A DNA stretch of 64,000 nucleotides, taken from the NCBI GenBank assembly GCA_020744225.1, contig JAGMWG010000014.1, positions 1,054,001 to 1,118,000 of the forward strand, written 5' to 3'. The notes beneath the pieces were generated by a model. That model saw only the letters and a list, made by a program, of their open reading frames with translations. It was not told where the DNA came from and did no database searches. The position numbers and the translations under genes were made by a program. This DNA comes from Paraphoma chrysanthemicola (taxonomy: Eukaryota; Ascomycota; Dothideomycetes; Pleosporales; Phaeosphaeriaceae). This document shows, in pieces, positions 11,899 to 23,395 of this stretch; positions within the stretch are counted from its first letter, which is position 1, and each line of letters begins with the position of its first letter.

Positions 11899-13507
11899 TG
11901 TTTCCAAGTTCGAGTTTGAGTGAAAGCAGGGAGGTGGGTTCCAGAGAATGGTGGTGTGGTATGTTGAGATGGGAACTTGGAGGGCCTTTAAGCGAGTTAT
12001 TTATTCTGGGGTTTTGGGAGTAGGGTTGGACATGACGTTGTGACGAGACGATTGTGCGTGGATGAGTTAGGCGGGTAAGGCGGGTTGTGAGAGTGTGATG
12101 GAGGATGTAACGCGCATGTGCCGGGGCGGTTGAGCGATATGTGGGACGGTGCTAGTAGCGGGATGTGTAGTATACGAGGTTTTGTGCCATGGTTAATGAT
12201 GCGTAGATAGCATTGGGAAATAATTGCCATCTGCAAAGCCGATTGCACGTGAGATGTTGCAGATGACAGCATGTGGACGTAGGTGAGGGTGAGGTGTGAC
12301 CATGTCGATACTGCTGTTTGATACTGTGCAGATTAACTTGATTAGGGAGTATGTGGATGATTCAACTGCTTGGACAGTTCTTCTTGTGCAGAACATAACT
12401 GCTTGTCGCCTGCACTCCATACTTTCACCTCGGTAAACGGTAAAGTGACCTTCCCTAAACATATAGTTCTCGTGGAAGAAGTGTGAAAAGCTGCAGAGCC
12501 TTTTACACTAACATATATAGCCGTGTACACAATCTCTTAAATCAAGTCCATTCGTTGCATTGCCTTTACGATTCCCTTCCACTCGCATAAATTTTAAACT
12601 TCCCTCTTTGGGAAGTTCTAACAAGAAAGTGTTGATTAAAGTGGGGTTTGGGACACTAACGGCTACTGTATCTGCCATCTGACTCTGATCTTCTCGGAAA
12701 TGTTACATTTGGCCTCCAGGCTTCGTTTCAGCCGTGGTGAACGTTCTAGGCTGTTCTCGTGGTGCGACGTGGTCGGATGCACTAACCATATTCACTGATT
12801 CTTAGAGGAAGGCACATGTCAAAGACCAGGCAGTATAGTGTACACTACATTTGATGGCTCAACATTAGCAGGTGGCCGATATACCAACGGCGCAGTCATG
12901 GCGCATCCCCTCACGCAGGTGGCTTTGCCATGTATGCTCAGGATGGCCTTTGCCTGCATTGCCGACCTTCGGAGTGGCAATCAAGCCTTTTCAACGGCAG
13001 GGAATAAGTATATCACCCATTAATCCACCACGGTATGCAATCCTCAGGAGATCATCGGATGTGAGGAGCTTGCATCGCAATGCTGTGAGTGGAGCGGAGG
13101 TGCGGTAGATGGTTGGCGCTAACCACATGGAGACGTCGCGTCACTGCACCTCGCTGCACATCTTCAACCTCGCATGCTTTGAGCTTCACCGCGAAACCAA
13201 CAGCAGTTTAGCTGCTCGCTTTTGCACCAGACTCAACAGAGCATTCCGGGGTGCATGACGACTGATCATCGAAGGGAGGACCCACGTGCAGCCGCACCCC
13301 GCATTTTAGCTACCCCTCCCTGACTTCATCGCGCTGGGCTTGCGCTGGACTGGACGCGCTGGTATAAACACGATGGCCCAGCTGCTAATGATGGTTCCCG
13401 TATTTCGTTCTCGTTCCGTCCGAACCCTCTTGTTGCACTGTTATCTCACCTACTCGTGAATTTTCCAATTGATCATTAAACACGACTCAATTCCTCTTTG
13501 AACTATC
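11899..13507. other. Intergenic, divergent promoters
   Basis: These 1.6 kb separate the divergently transcribed secreted protein gene and the alpha/beta hydrolase gene. Only short ORFs without family resemblance are present. A TATAAA lies at 13363-13368, and the stretch before the hydrolase start is CT-rich, as in many fungal promoters. Confidence 0.5.
13363..13368 (+). promoter_or_regulatory. Probable TATA box of hydrolase gene
   Basis: TATAAA lies 140 bases before the ATG at 13508, in a fairly GC-rich stretch where it stands out. The assignment rests on position only. Confidence 0.45.
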
Positions 13508-15034
13508 ATGGCGGAGTGGTCTGACCTACCCGCCGCGCTAAAAGGCAGCCAGGACAAGTTCAACGAGCTCCTTCAGTCAGATGGCCAATTGAAAGCCTTC
13601 ACAACCTCCAATGCCATCGACAAAGAAGCAACCTTTGGCATCAAGTCCAGCGGCTCAGACAATACACTGCTCGTCACCGTCGCCAATGGCAGCGCCAAGG
13701 CCAGCACCGGTACACCCAAAGATGCCTTGTTCACTCTTTCCGCGCTCCCAGAGCAATGGGAACAACATTTCCAAGCTGTGCCCAAGATGCCGTATCAGAG
13801 CTACTGGGGCATGTTCGGCATGAACATCAAACAAAAAGGCATCGAAGTCCTCGGCGACCAAACTTCATTTGCTCACTGGACACATGTCTGGCGCCGCGTA
13901 CTTGAACTCGCTCACGACGCGCAGTGTGGTCCCATACCCGAAGACGAGCAGCAGGAGTCGGAGAACGATTACATCACCGGGAAATACATCTACCTGGAGG
14001 CGCCAGTCTGGGGCCGAAGCAAGATCTTCTACGAATTCGCAGGAGAGGGTAAACAGGCAATTGTGTTCCTGCACACGGCTGGAAGTGATAGCAGGCAGTA
14101 TCACGGTGTCATGAACGATGCGCGGATGCGGAAGAAGTGTTCCATGTATGCCTTTGATCTTCCGGGCCATGGACGCAGTTTCCCGTCCAAGAGCTACTTC
14201 CCTGGCGCGCATACGAATACCGAGGACAGTTATGTCGGTATCATTGCCGCTTTTGTGAAGGGCTTGGGAATCAGGAGGCCGATTATCTGCGGCGCGAGTA
14301 TGGCGGGGCAGGTTTGTCTTGCTGTCGCGATTAGGCATAAGGAGGTCGGCGCCATTGGAACGATTCCTCTACAGGGGTGAGCTGCGGTTTCCAACTGGGA
14401 ATATGTGAAAGCTGATGTCTGCAGGTCCGAGTATCTCAACATGGAGCGACAATGGCACGATCGCTCGCCATACGTCAACCAATCACTCTTCAACCCAGAA
14501 TGGATCTACGGCGTACGTATCAGCCAGAACTAAAGATTTTTCAGGATACTAATAGAATACAGATGATGTCTCCCACCGCGCCACTCGCTAATAAACAGCT
14601 CATCTGGCACCTCTACAGCGCACAAGCGTACGGCGTACGTTTTCCCTTCTTCTCCATCTCCCCACGACCCCTCCTCAATCCTTTCCAATGATCAAACGGA
14701 GCATTGACTTCCCATTCAGATCTTTCATGGTGACCTAGATTTCTACTTCGGCGGTTGGGACGGCCGCTCGCGCGTCGCCAGCATCGACACCCAAACCTGC
14801 CCCGTGTACATGCTCACAGGCGAATACGACTGGTCCAACACTCCCGAGATGGGCCAGGCAACCGCAGACAAGATCCCGGGTGCCAAACACAAGGCGATGC
14901 CAGATCTGGGTCATTTCCCTGCGACGGAGAACCCGGCGAAGTTTGTGCCGCATTTGATTGAGGCGGTGGAGCATATCCAGAAGGTCAGGAGTGAGAGTTT
15001 GAGTACGATGAGGTTGGGTGATGGGACGGATTAG
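13508..15034 (+). CDS. Alpha/beta hydrolase with SCP2-like N-terminal domain
   Basis: Four exons (13508-14376, 14425-14512, 14563-14634, 14720-15034) give 447 residues, all in phase. Residues about 1-125 resemble an SCP2 sterol-carrier fold (a KDALFTLSALPEQWEQHF segment and a following hydrophobic stretch); that is an inference from pattern. From about residue 160 there is an alpha/beta hydrolase: IVFLHTAG oxyanion region, DLPGHGRS, nucleophile elbow GASMAG (Ser near 264), an acid candidate in GEYDWS and a His in DLGHFP. The triad is therefore complete and the enzyme is probably active on an ester or similar bond. The substrate cannot be told. The SCP2-like part suggests a lipid ligand. There is no signal peptide, so it is probably intracellular. 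Confidence 0.85.
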
Positions 15035-15288
15035 ATTGGCAGAGAGGGTTGCGCATGGAATGCTACTGCCTTCATTGATATAATTGTGAACTGCTGTTTC
15101 CGTAGTGCCGCAATGCATGCTGAAAGTCGTGGCTTCGCTCTTACCTAGATCCCTTTGCTCAAGCTGTCCAATTGCACATCAACACCTCCACTTTGCACGT
15201 TCTTTACACCGCACCAGCCTTCTCTCATATACAATTTCTATCATTTATCATTACAGAAACCATAACCAATCATTCCTCGTCGATCGCC

Positions 15289-16482
15289 ATGTACATCTCT
15301 CCATATCCCACTCCACCCCGCTCGTATCCCGAACCAATCGCATCACCCACCACCATCCACCTCTGTCACTTGTGCCGCGACGCCCTCCCAGCTCAGAGCA
15401 AAGACGTCGCTATTCATCCTTGCGCACACGTACTCTGCGATCGCTGCGTTCAATCCTGGCTTCACGGGGACCCATGGCGCATAAGGACTGAGTGTCCCGC
15501 TGAGGGTTGCGGGAAAGAAGTTTTCGACATCGATGGCGTTGTTCGTACGGATATCGCAAATGACGAATATGGCGATGGAGCGGGATGGCAGGAGCAAGGA
15601 GTAGTCACAGCATACCCGACGCCACCGTGTAGCTCGCCATCGACAAGTGGCGAAGCTCAAGCGCAATGTAGTCCGGAGACTAAGGACTGCGCTGCATCCC
15701 CTACGACGACATACACCACACAATCGGTACCATCTTCTACTCCTCCGCCAACGATCGAGTGGCTGCCTGCTCTGAACGATGTCGAATTACGCCGTCTCGC
15801 GGATCAAATCGCTGGGAATCTCATGCCGCTTGTCCATGTGCCTGATGGATAGGATCCACGGTTCTACCACCAACAAGTTGTGGAGGTGTGTTTCGAGGAT
15901 ATTGTGCGGCTACAGGCAGAACAAATAAAGAGAGGTGAGGTGATGGAGGTAGGAAATGGACCGGGTGTGTCGCCCGAGGCCTGTTCCAGCATGGTCGGAA
16001 GTGGTTCTAATGAATTCACGCTACCGCCGACCCATGAACAAGCTAGAGAACGCCACGATGCAAGCAACATCAAGAGTATAAACTACCAACACGTACCCGA
16101 AGACAAAGAAGTATGCTCATCTGTCACCTCGCAGCAACACGCAAGTCAGAAGAACAGGTCTTTATCAACGCCCAACTATGGCCCAATAAAGCCCGGTGGC
16201 ACGCTTCTATACTATTTGACGACACCACACACGGGCATATCAGGTTCCATGGGTCATGAAAACATGCGAGGCATGTGGCCATACCAGTTTCCGCGCAGCC
16301 TAACCCCGAGCAAAAGAGATATTCCCAGGATCGCGAGGGTCGCAGTAGTGAGGAGGAGAAAGAGGTTCCAAGTACATCCAGAGGGCTTCCCACATATACG
16401 AGACCGTAGGACACTGAAGATGGACCTTGATGTGAAGGTGCTAAAGCAGGATCTGCTGTGGTGTGTCCAGATTGTGTGCTGA
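15289..16482 (+). pseudogene. RING-finger-like gene split by in-frame TAG
   Basis: From ATG 15289 the frame encodes 187 residues to a TAG at 15850-15852, then continues open in the same frame to 16482 (398 codons in all). Near residues 26-80 there is a RING-like cysteine/histidine pattern: CHLC, then HPCAHVLCDRC, then CPAEGC. RING domains are E3 ubiquitin-ligase modules, so a role in ubiquitin transfer is inferred. The sequence on both sides of the TAG reads as one protein (a helix ending MPLVHV before it; FYHQQVVEVCFEDIVRLQ after it). No normal-length intron with GT donor and AG acceptor removes the stop. It is either a nonsense-mutated gene, a readthrough gene, or a true short protein with a decayed 3' end. 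The far C-terminal part (after about 16150) looks less protein-like. Confidence 0.55.
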
Positions 16483-16642
16483 GGAAGTTTGCGGTAGGCG
16501 GACGGGGTCAAAGTTGGTGGAGCAGCTTTGACACGATGCTTGACTCTCATGTATCGAGAATTCGGAAACGTCATCAGACCGATGAGGCTACTTCGTGCTG
16601 GCCGCTGTGACGACCTTGGTCATTGGCATCCACGTATATTTG

Positions 16643-17555
16643 TCATCTCTTCCCAAAGCCACCTAGTACTTTGCTCGCCGCCGAACTGACTTTGAGCACA
16701 TCTCGATACGTCAAACTAACTCTTATCTCTCGTGTGCTCTGACCTCCATTCTGCGCAATAACTCTCTGATCACCCAAGAGGCTCCAATTCGCGACAGTCT
16801 CGGCACTCAGATTCTCGTCAACCTCAATAGACGCAATGCCGTGCATGAGATTACGATACGCCTCGCCAGTCGTGATGAGCAGCGATCGAGGTTCCTGGAA
16901 GACCCGTGTAGGTACTTTGTATGCTTCCAAGTTCTGATCCTGATCCTCGTCCGCAGTATTGCTCTCATCCACTTCCCCCGATGAACCAGGCTTAGCCGTA
17001 ATGTCCAAGCACAAACTCCCGCCCAAAGACACGGTAGCTACAACAGGCGCGTACGCACTACCATCTTCGTGCGGCATAATTCCTTCGCCAGGTCTGTACT
17101 CATTGATCAAGACATGATTGGGTTGCTGGTGAGGAGTATTGTCGAAGATGCCGTACTCTTTGAAGCGTTGCACGACTGGATTGGTGAGATATGCCGGTAA
17201 GGGCGAAGCGAGAAGTGTGTTGTTCTTCGTCAGTGTTGATGGATGGGCTTGGAGTCGACGATGGGTTAGGTGTGTCCATCGCTGGGCTGGGATCTGTGGG
17301 GATGTTAGCATATAGTTCACAGGCAATTTAGGATGTCGAGATTTGAACTGAGCGTTGAAATTAATAGTGTGTTCACGCTGCTGGTGTGCTCGTTCTGGCG
17401 TTCGTTTCTTTCATCAAATTTGATTTGGCACGTACCTTCTGCAAGATCGAGGCTTCCTCTTCAACCGTGATGAAGTTCGGGATGTAGTAGAAGTCTGGCG
17501 GAAGCCCCGCGATACGAAATGTCTCCAGTGCATTTGTGTGGTCTTTAGGTGGCAT
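16643..17555 (-). CDS. ALKBH6: ALKBH6-like 2OG/Fe(II) dioxygenase (AlkB family)
   Basis: Two minus-strand exons (17436-17555 and 16643-17293) encode 256 residues, close to the length of animal ALKBH6. The N-terminus has the DFYYIPNFIT entry typical of AlkB homologues. The iron-binding set is visible: His115 and Asp117 in MPHEDGSAY, and His191 in YRNLMHGI. The 2-oxoglutarate-binding arginines lie in IRVSLTYRDV (231-237). NEYRPGEGI before the HxD motif matches the family. AlkB proteins oxidise alkyl groups on nucleic acids or proteins; the target of ALKBH6 types is not well settled. An acidic insert (about 146-162) interrupts the sheet region. The gene is divergent from nothing close; 540 bases follow before the F-box gene. 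Confidence 0.9.
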
Positions 17556-18098
17556 CGTGTTTCTCTCAGTCCATGAAACTCTTATATTCTTGAAGGACTT
17601 TGAGAAGAATAAGCGTTGTTATGCTCCCTTCAAGTTTTGGTCCATTGTGGAAAGTGCAAGTGCTTGTGGCGAGCGAGTGGAGGAACGCGTGATTTGCTTA
17701 GTCATACGTCGCGCTCTCACGTGGTCCTTGGACTTGGTTGTCTCTGCACGCACACCCGAGGACTTGTCAAGAGAAAACCTCTGTTGTGTCATAGTGAAGT
17801 TGCACTTGCACGCCTTGGCAAGGTATTGTTAAATACAGTTCTGATTCGATTCTGGGGCGTTGGGGAGGGAGGAAATCATCACTCAACCTGTCTAACCCTG
17901 ATCAACTACAACAACTCCTCTATATGCATACTCCAACAGTGAAGCGATTCCAAGAATGCACCAAAAAGGAAATCCTATGTGTGTGTGCGGCTGTTCAATG
18001 CAACGAAACAGGAAGATATGAACAAGAATCAGCGTATCAAATGTAACGCAACGCCGGCGATCAAGCCCATGCAGAATTCGAAAAATGCGAATACCAGC
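17556..18098. other. Intergenic, promoter of dioxygenase / 3' of F-box gene
   Basis: No gene is seen. This stretch should hold the 5' leader of the AlkB-like gene and the 3' UTR of the F-box/LRR gene, since both are on the minus strand. Confidence 0.5.
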
Positions 18099-20213
18099 TC
18101 ACATCACGATGCAGCCACCAGGGCCACTTCGCGCGCGTCGGCGACGACCAATGCCACCAGTTGCTCCGGCGCCGCCCTCCTCTTCATCAGCATGCATCAT
18201 CTGTGCTTCTCTCGCCCGCCTGCGTCGGCGACGGGCACCTGCACCACCAACACCTGCTTCCTCGTTCAGCATCATCCAATCGGCCCACTTGCGCTCCAGT
18301 CGCGCAGCTGCGGCAAAGTCGCCTCGAAGCACGCGCTTGGTGTGCTCTTCGACGGTGGGCTGCCAGTTGTAGAAGCACTTGAGGCTGATGATCTCGCGTG
18401 GATAGGTGGCCGTCTTGTTGACAGAGTTCGGAGAAGGGCGAGTGATTTCTGCGTTTCTGGACAGTACTTCGCGTACACCAGTCCATGTCACATTCGCGCA
18501 ATCGTACGCGACGATACGTAGACCGACCTCTGGTCGTTCTGAGGCTTGGAGACCGCGAGCTGCGCGGTTGCGGTTGCGCATGCTGGCTGCAGCTTCCGTG
18601 AGCACGAGATCTGAGATACGCGTGTTGTCCATTTGTAGCGAGGCGAGCTTTGAGCACGCTTTGAGCACCGGAAGCATTCCAGCATCGCCAAGGCTCTCAC
18701 AGTATGAGATGCAGAGATGGCGAAGGTGAAGAGCGCATGGAGACTCTGCAAGTGTCTTCAAAGTCTCATTCGTGAGATTGTCGAGCTCTTCGATGTCGAG
18801 ATGTGTCAAGACTGGCAGTGTCGGAAGTAGTGCCATCAGAGAATCATCGGTCAAGCCGCCACACTTCGAGACCTGGAGACCTTCCAATGACGGGACGTTG
18901 TCGACAAGGGTCTTCACGCCCTCATCGGTAATACTGCGACACCGAGTGAGATCCAGGTGCTTGAGTTTGCGAGGCGGTACGATTGGGCGGTCGGTCAGAA
19001 CATCAACTTCCTCGTCCACGCCTTCAATCAGAACAGCGAGGGAGTCGTCGTTGAGACTATCGCAATTCATCAGGACAAGCCTCTCGAGGGTATTGCGCTT
19101 GAATAGCTCGGCCATCAAGTCAACGTCGTCCCAGCCTCGGACTTCTCCAGCCCGAAGATCTCGCAGCTTCGGGCAGCCTTCGACTACCTTCTTCAAACCC
19201 CGACTGTCGATGTTGTTGCACCACGAGATGTTCAGCACCTCTACACGAGGGCAATTCGACGCGAGAATCTTCATCGCAGCATTCGTCGCACCAGCAAGAC
19301 CGGAAAGGTTGACGTGTACAAGGCGGCTGTTCTGGAGGAGGAAGCAGTGGATGGACGTTCGGTCAATCCTGCACCCTTCAAGCGAGAAGTTCTCCAGGTT
19401 CCGGCAGGCTTCGATGAAGCCGCCCTTGTTCCACTGCTCCTTCAGCTGCACGCAACCCCTGAGGTTCAAGTCCTTGACAAAGGGCCCAGCTGAAGTTATG
19501 ATGTTCACCAACGCTTTTGCAGATATGTCGCGGTAGAAGTTGCTCGTATCTAGATCGCTCCACAGCTGGCCATCGAAGCACATGGCGTGCCACGATTTGG
19601 ACACTCGAGAGCATCGCACGATTTCTTTCGGTTCGAGGTATCGCAGAATCTGCATGCGGATTTCGGTGGGCATTTCACCCCAGAAGCTGAAGTTTGGTCG
19701 CTTTTGGACCTTCTTCTTGACTGGGCGCGAGAAGTAGTCGCTATCGGCTTCGATGCCGTGTCTCGAGAGCGGTCGCGCAGACGGAAGCGGGACTGAGGCC
19801 GGTATATCGGGAGTTCGCATGCGTAGACGAGTCCTTTCGTCCCAAAGAGGACTGCCCGGTGGACTATTGGCGACGGACGTTGGTGCTGTGGAGAAGCCGT
19901 TGGACAGCTCAGACGAGTACGAGCTGCCGAACGAGTTGCCATAAGGCGAGCCCGGCGATGCGAGGGAGACGCACGACATTGACGCCTTTCCACCGCTTCT
20001 CAGACTATGAGAGCGCGTTCTGCTCAGGCCCGCCAGACTCGGAGACGAGCCCATCCGCTGAAGACCATTGAGCAGGCGCTGTCTACCCTTCAGCTTTGGC
20101 TTCTCGATCATGATGGCCTCGCTCGGAGGAGTTCCCGGCGGTGAGGCCGAAGTCTCGCTGGCATGCTCAACGACAATAGAGTCAATTGACAGCGGCTCCA
20201 TGGCGGAGTTCAT
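18099..20213 (-). CDS. F-box / leucine-rich-repeat protein with CaaX end
   Basis: A single-exon gene of 704 residues from ATG 20213; an in-frame GTG four codons upstream is not a start. The first 165 residues are Ser/Pro-rich and low-complexity. An F-box follows (about 175-225: MPTEIRMQILRYLEPKEIV...SKSWHAMCFDGQLW). Then come cysteine-type leucine-rich repeats to about 560, with repeated patterns such as LNLRGC, LNISWCNNI, LDLTRCRSI and LCISYCESL. F-box/LRR proteins pick substrates for SCF ubiquitin ligases; the overall type is close to fission yeast Pof2. A basic segment (RRRRRRAR) and a Gly-rich stretch lead to the last four residues CIVM, a CaaX box with Met, the type favoured by farnesyltransferase. 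This suggests membrane tethering, as in mammalian FBXL2. The substrate is unknown. Confidence 0.9.
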   Translation of the reverse strand: MNSAMEPLSIDSIVVEHASETSASPPGTPPSEAIMIEKPKLKGRQRLLNGLQRMGSSPSLAGLSRTRSHSLRSGGKASMSCVSLASPGSPYGNSFGSSYSSELSNGFSTAPTSVANSPPGSPLWDERTRLRMRTPDIPASVPLPSARPLSRHGIEADSDYFSRPVKKKVQKRPNFSFWGEMPTEIRMQILRYLEPKEIVRCSRVSKSWHAMCFDGQLWSDLDTSNFYRDISAKALVNIITSAGPFVKDLNLRGCVQLKEQWNKGGFIEACRNLENFSLEGCRIDRTSIHCFLLQNSRLVHVNLSGLAGATNAAMKILASNCPRVEVLNISWCNNIDSRGLKKVVEGCPKLRDLRAGEVRGWDDVDLMAELFKRNTLERLVLMNCDSLNDDSLAVLIEGVDEEVDVLTDRPIVPPRKLKHLDLTRCRSITDEGVKTLVDNVPSLEGLQVSKCGGLTDDSLMALLPTLPVLTHLDIEELDNLTNETLKTLAESPCALHLRHLCISYCESLGDAGMLPVLKACSKLASLQMDNTRISDLVLTEAAASMRNRNRAARGLQASERPEVGLRIVAYDCANVTWTGVREVLSRNAEITRPSPNSVNKTATYPREIISLKCFYNWQPTVEEHTKRVLRGDFAAAARLERKWADWMMLNEEAGVGGAGARRRRRRAREAQMMHADEEEGGAGATGGIGRRRRARSGPGGCIVM

Positions 20214-21575
20214 GGTATGGGACACGACGAACGGCGGCTGCGCGTTCAGGGCGGGTGGGGAAGTTGGGACCTAAAGACGTCGCGAAGAATGGACAAGAAG
20301 ACAATTTGTCGGGAGTGAAAGTGACAGGCTCGGCATCTGGGGACGCAGCCTCTTAGGGTTCAAGCGTGGAAGCAGCGAGCCGCACGCTGACCTGGTGGTT
20401 GGGTGAGCGGTTTTTGATAGCGGTACGGTCCCCGTTCTAGAAAGGCGGGGAGATGGCCCGTGAACGCGACGGATGAGCCGAACAACGAGGCGTGAAATCG
20501 CTCGCTGATCAGCTGAAGTCACATCAACGAGAAGGGTCGGTGTTCACTGCGAGTGTGAACAGAAGCAGAACGTGTATTCGCAAACAAAGAGGACAAATGC
20601 AGTACACTTCATGCTGCAGCCCAGCTCGCTATATCGACCAGCTATTCCGCTATCTTATCGTCGGCAAAGCGGCTCCCGCTAGAAAGGGAAGGCCCGACGA
20701 GCCACGTGCGCCCCTCCAACGATCACCAGCACCGTTTCTTTGGTCAAGCGACCGCTGAAACGTGTCGCGTGCAAAGGTGACAGTCTCCACTTGACGCTGT
20801 GAAAACCGGCTGCGATTCAGGAAACGAACTGCGCAACGTCGCTGCGCTGGTGTTGGGAGGCAGGTCTGTCGGCCGGTTCTCCACTGCGCGCAGCGATATG
20901 CAGGGACTCTTGCATCAGCATTGCTACGTCCTCTTTGCGCTTAGCCATTGCGACGCTTGCGCAAACCCACCAATCTGGGCCCCTGCCAGACAGTTTCCCA
21001 CTGCAGAGGCTCAGCCCAGGAACACTCTCGCCTCCAGCGGACGGCAAAACCATTCCGTTTGGCTGCCAGCCGGCCCACTTGCTTGCTGGCCCCGGATTGT
21101 GGGGTCTCAGCGCAGCGCCGGCTTGTTTGGCTTGGGAAATGCAACGTTGGGCGGGCTGCGTCTCCGGCGATCGGCATCGGCATCAGCATGGCGAAGGCGT
21201 TGTTTGCGCCGAGAGGACAGGCTGACTGACCTGGGCAGCCTGAACGGTGAGGTGTGACCATGCGACGCGATAAGAAGAAAGAATTGCGCCTTTGCAGTGT
21301 GCACGCGGGGTGATTCAGACCTACAAAAGCAGCACTTTGGGTCAGGTGGCATCACCGCCTGAAACATGTTCTCATGCCTTATCTTTGGGCTCGCAGGCTG
21401 AAGCAGCAAGAGGTATCTTCGAACGGGTCGCAGCCCTGATCTCACTCCACAGCAACCCACATCAGGTGAATTCAAGAGTCGCAAAAGAGGGGTGTGTCAA
21501 CCCTGGAGTGCTCCCGGAGCCTTACAGGGGGTATGCCGAGCTTTGGACTGCTCACATCTCTAACACGTCCCCAAG
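20214..21575. other. Intergenic, F-box promoter and 3' of DUF7053 gene
   Basis: About 1.36 kb with no supported gene. Short overlapping ORFs on both strands around 20800-21480 lack family resemblance. The left part is the promoter and leader of the F-box/LRR gene; the right end is the 3' UTR of the DUF7053 gene. Confidence 0.5.
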
Positions 21576-22145
21576 TCAAGAGGCCTCTTCTTTCTTCAAA
21601 TGCTCGACGAATCTACTGTGGGACCCCTTCCAGTTCTCCTCGCACTTCCCCTTCACTGTCCCAACTAGGAGCCTGTTCGCTTTGATTTCAACGTCTTCCA
21701 CTAGGCTCCACTCGCACTTCTCTGCGTCTGCTCCCTTATCCGCATCTGCTAGGCCCTCTGTCTTCAAGCACCTCCATGTTGTTTCCTGCACGAGTCCGAG
21801 TGGCGCCTTCACGATCCATAGTATACCGTCCTCTGTATTCGTCATCTCCGCCACGAAGCTCACCGTCGAGTCCCACAGGCCTTTGGGAAGGGCATGCATG
21901 TGGTCGGTCACCTTGTACCGCTTCGCATTGGGTGTGGCCGCTTCGACAGGCAGCGTCTCGTAGTGTGCGAACTCAGGGTCGAGGCGGATGAGCAGGTCGT
22001 GGTCATGCAATTGCTTTAGCGCGCGTTCGAATGTCGTGCCTGCCGGGAGCTGTGTGACATGGTGGAGAGTCGCAGTTGATACGAAAGCTGTGGCACATTA
22101 GTACTATCGACAGTCTATGGCGCTGTTGTTGGACTTACAGAACAT
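21576..22145 (-). CDS. DUF7053 domain protein
   Basis: Two minus-strand exons, a 7-base first exon (22139-22145, ATG then GTAAGT donor) and 21576-22087, give 172 residues. The tiny first exon is supported by a good donor, a CACAG acceptor and unbroken frame into a segment typical of the family start (HHVTQLPAGTTFERALKQL). The body has the DUF7053 features: HDLLIRLDPEF, YKVTDHMHALPKGLWDSTVSF, and the closing SRFVEHLKKE. The fold is thought to resemble START-like lipid-binding proteins, but no function is established. There is no signal peptide. The very short exon 1 makes the exact start less certain than the rest. Confidence 0.75.
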
Positions 22146-22692
22146 GTTTACAGATGCACTGTTCTAGGTTTGATGCTGATCAGGGGCTGCCTTGGCGTTC
22201 GTCTTGCGATGATATGGTTCTACTAGGGACTCGCTGCTGCACTAGAATAGGTATGAACGCTGTAATATTGTGCGTCGATGAGTGTGTACACAGAAAGGAG
22301 TCGATGACCGAGCTACATGTACCATTCTGACAGCTTCGGTTTCACACAAGCGACCCCCTAATATTCTACAAAGCTATGATATAGACAACACGCAATAATC
22401 ACATCTCTTATACAATCGCAAACTCATTGACCACACCCTGGACCGTTGAAAAATCTGGTAGTTGCTCTCCCATTATGGTTGCGTTCGTCCATTCCACTGC
22501 GGAGACGTGCATGTCCGCGCGCGCCTGATTGGCCGAGATATGACGTAGCGCGCTCTGTCCGTCGCGATCGAGCTTCAATGCTAGCCCTCAGGCCACCACA
22601 TTTAGTCTTTGAGAACCCCGCAGGGACACTCAGGCTTCATTGTCGCCCATCTCTCCTTCTCAACTCGTGAATCAATCGTAAGTGACTCAAGC
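22146..22692. other. Intergenic, divergent promoter region
   Basis: These 547 bases separate the divergent DUF7053 (minus) and DUF1772 (plus) genes and hold both promoters. No further gene is seen. Confidence 0.5.
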
Positions 22693-23395
22693 ATGGCTAC
22701 TCAGGGCTACTTCTTCAACCAGCGGACGCCTACGGGGCTGTTGATTGCGCAGACTGTTGGTATAACAGCGAGCGCGTATCTACTTGGTAAGCGCTTCAAT
22801 TAGGATACAAATCCAGTCAGGAAATAGTACTAATGGTGGTTCTAGGTCAGAATGCTAGTCTGTCTTTCATATCCGTTCCCGCTGTGATGGAAGCGCCTGC
22901 ACCGCTTGCCGCAAAGCAATGGCATAAAGTCCTCACCATAGGCGGTAGCATCGGCATTCCACTGGCAATCAGCAGTGCCCTAGCCACCGCATACGTAGCC
23001 TCACAACGTAAGTCTCGTTCTCCTCCATGCATAGCCCAAGCTAATCCACCACAGAGGACCCTAGCTCCACCGCCTTCAAACTCAACCTCGCCGCGACGAT
23101 TCTCCTTCCCAGCATCGTGCCCTTCACCTTCCTATTCATCGTACCGGTCAACAACAAGCTCATCGACAAGATGAATTCGCTGGCATCTGCGTCGTTGGAA
23201 GACAAGGCAATTGAAGCGAATGTCGCGGAGGGTGAGACGACGCATGCGTTGCTTGATAAATGGGCAACGCTGAACCTGGCGCGGGCGGCATTGATTGCTG
23301 GCGGTGCGATTTGCGCGGCGTTGGCGGCGGTGGACAAGAGGGAGATTGTTGGGTTTAGGGAGGTTGGTCTCGCAAGTGGCGCGAACAGGATATAG
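22693..23395 (+). CDS. DUF1772 / anthrone oxygenase-like membrane protein
   Basis: Three exons (22693-22786, 22846-23007, 23055-23395) give 198 residues with four hydrophobic helices. The splice phases agree and donors are GTAAGC and GTAAGT. The family pattern is visible: a first helix with GxxxSxSF-like context (GQNASLSFISVPAVM), a QWHKVLTIGG segment, a helix rich in small residues (AISSALATAYVA), a third helix ending VPVNNKLI, and a last helix near the C-terminus. DUF1772 includes small anthrone oxygenases of polyketide clusters, but many members sit outside clusters and have no known reaction. No polyketide synthase is present in this window, so I do not assign that role. Confidence 0.8.
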
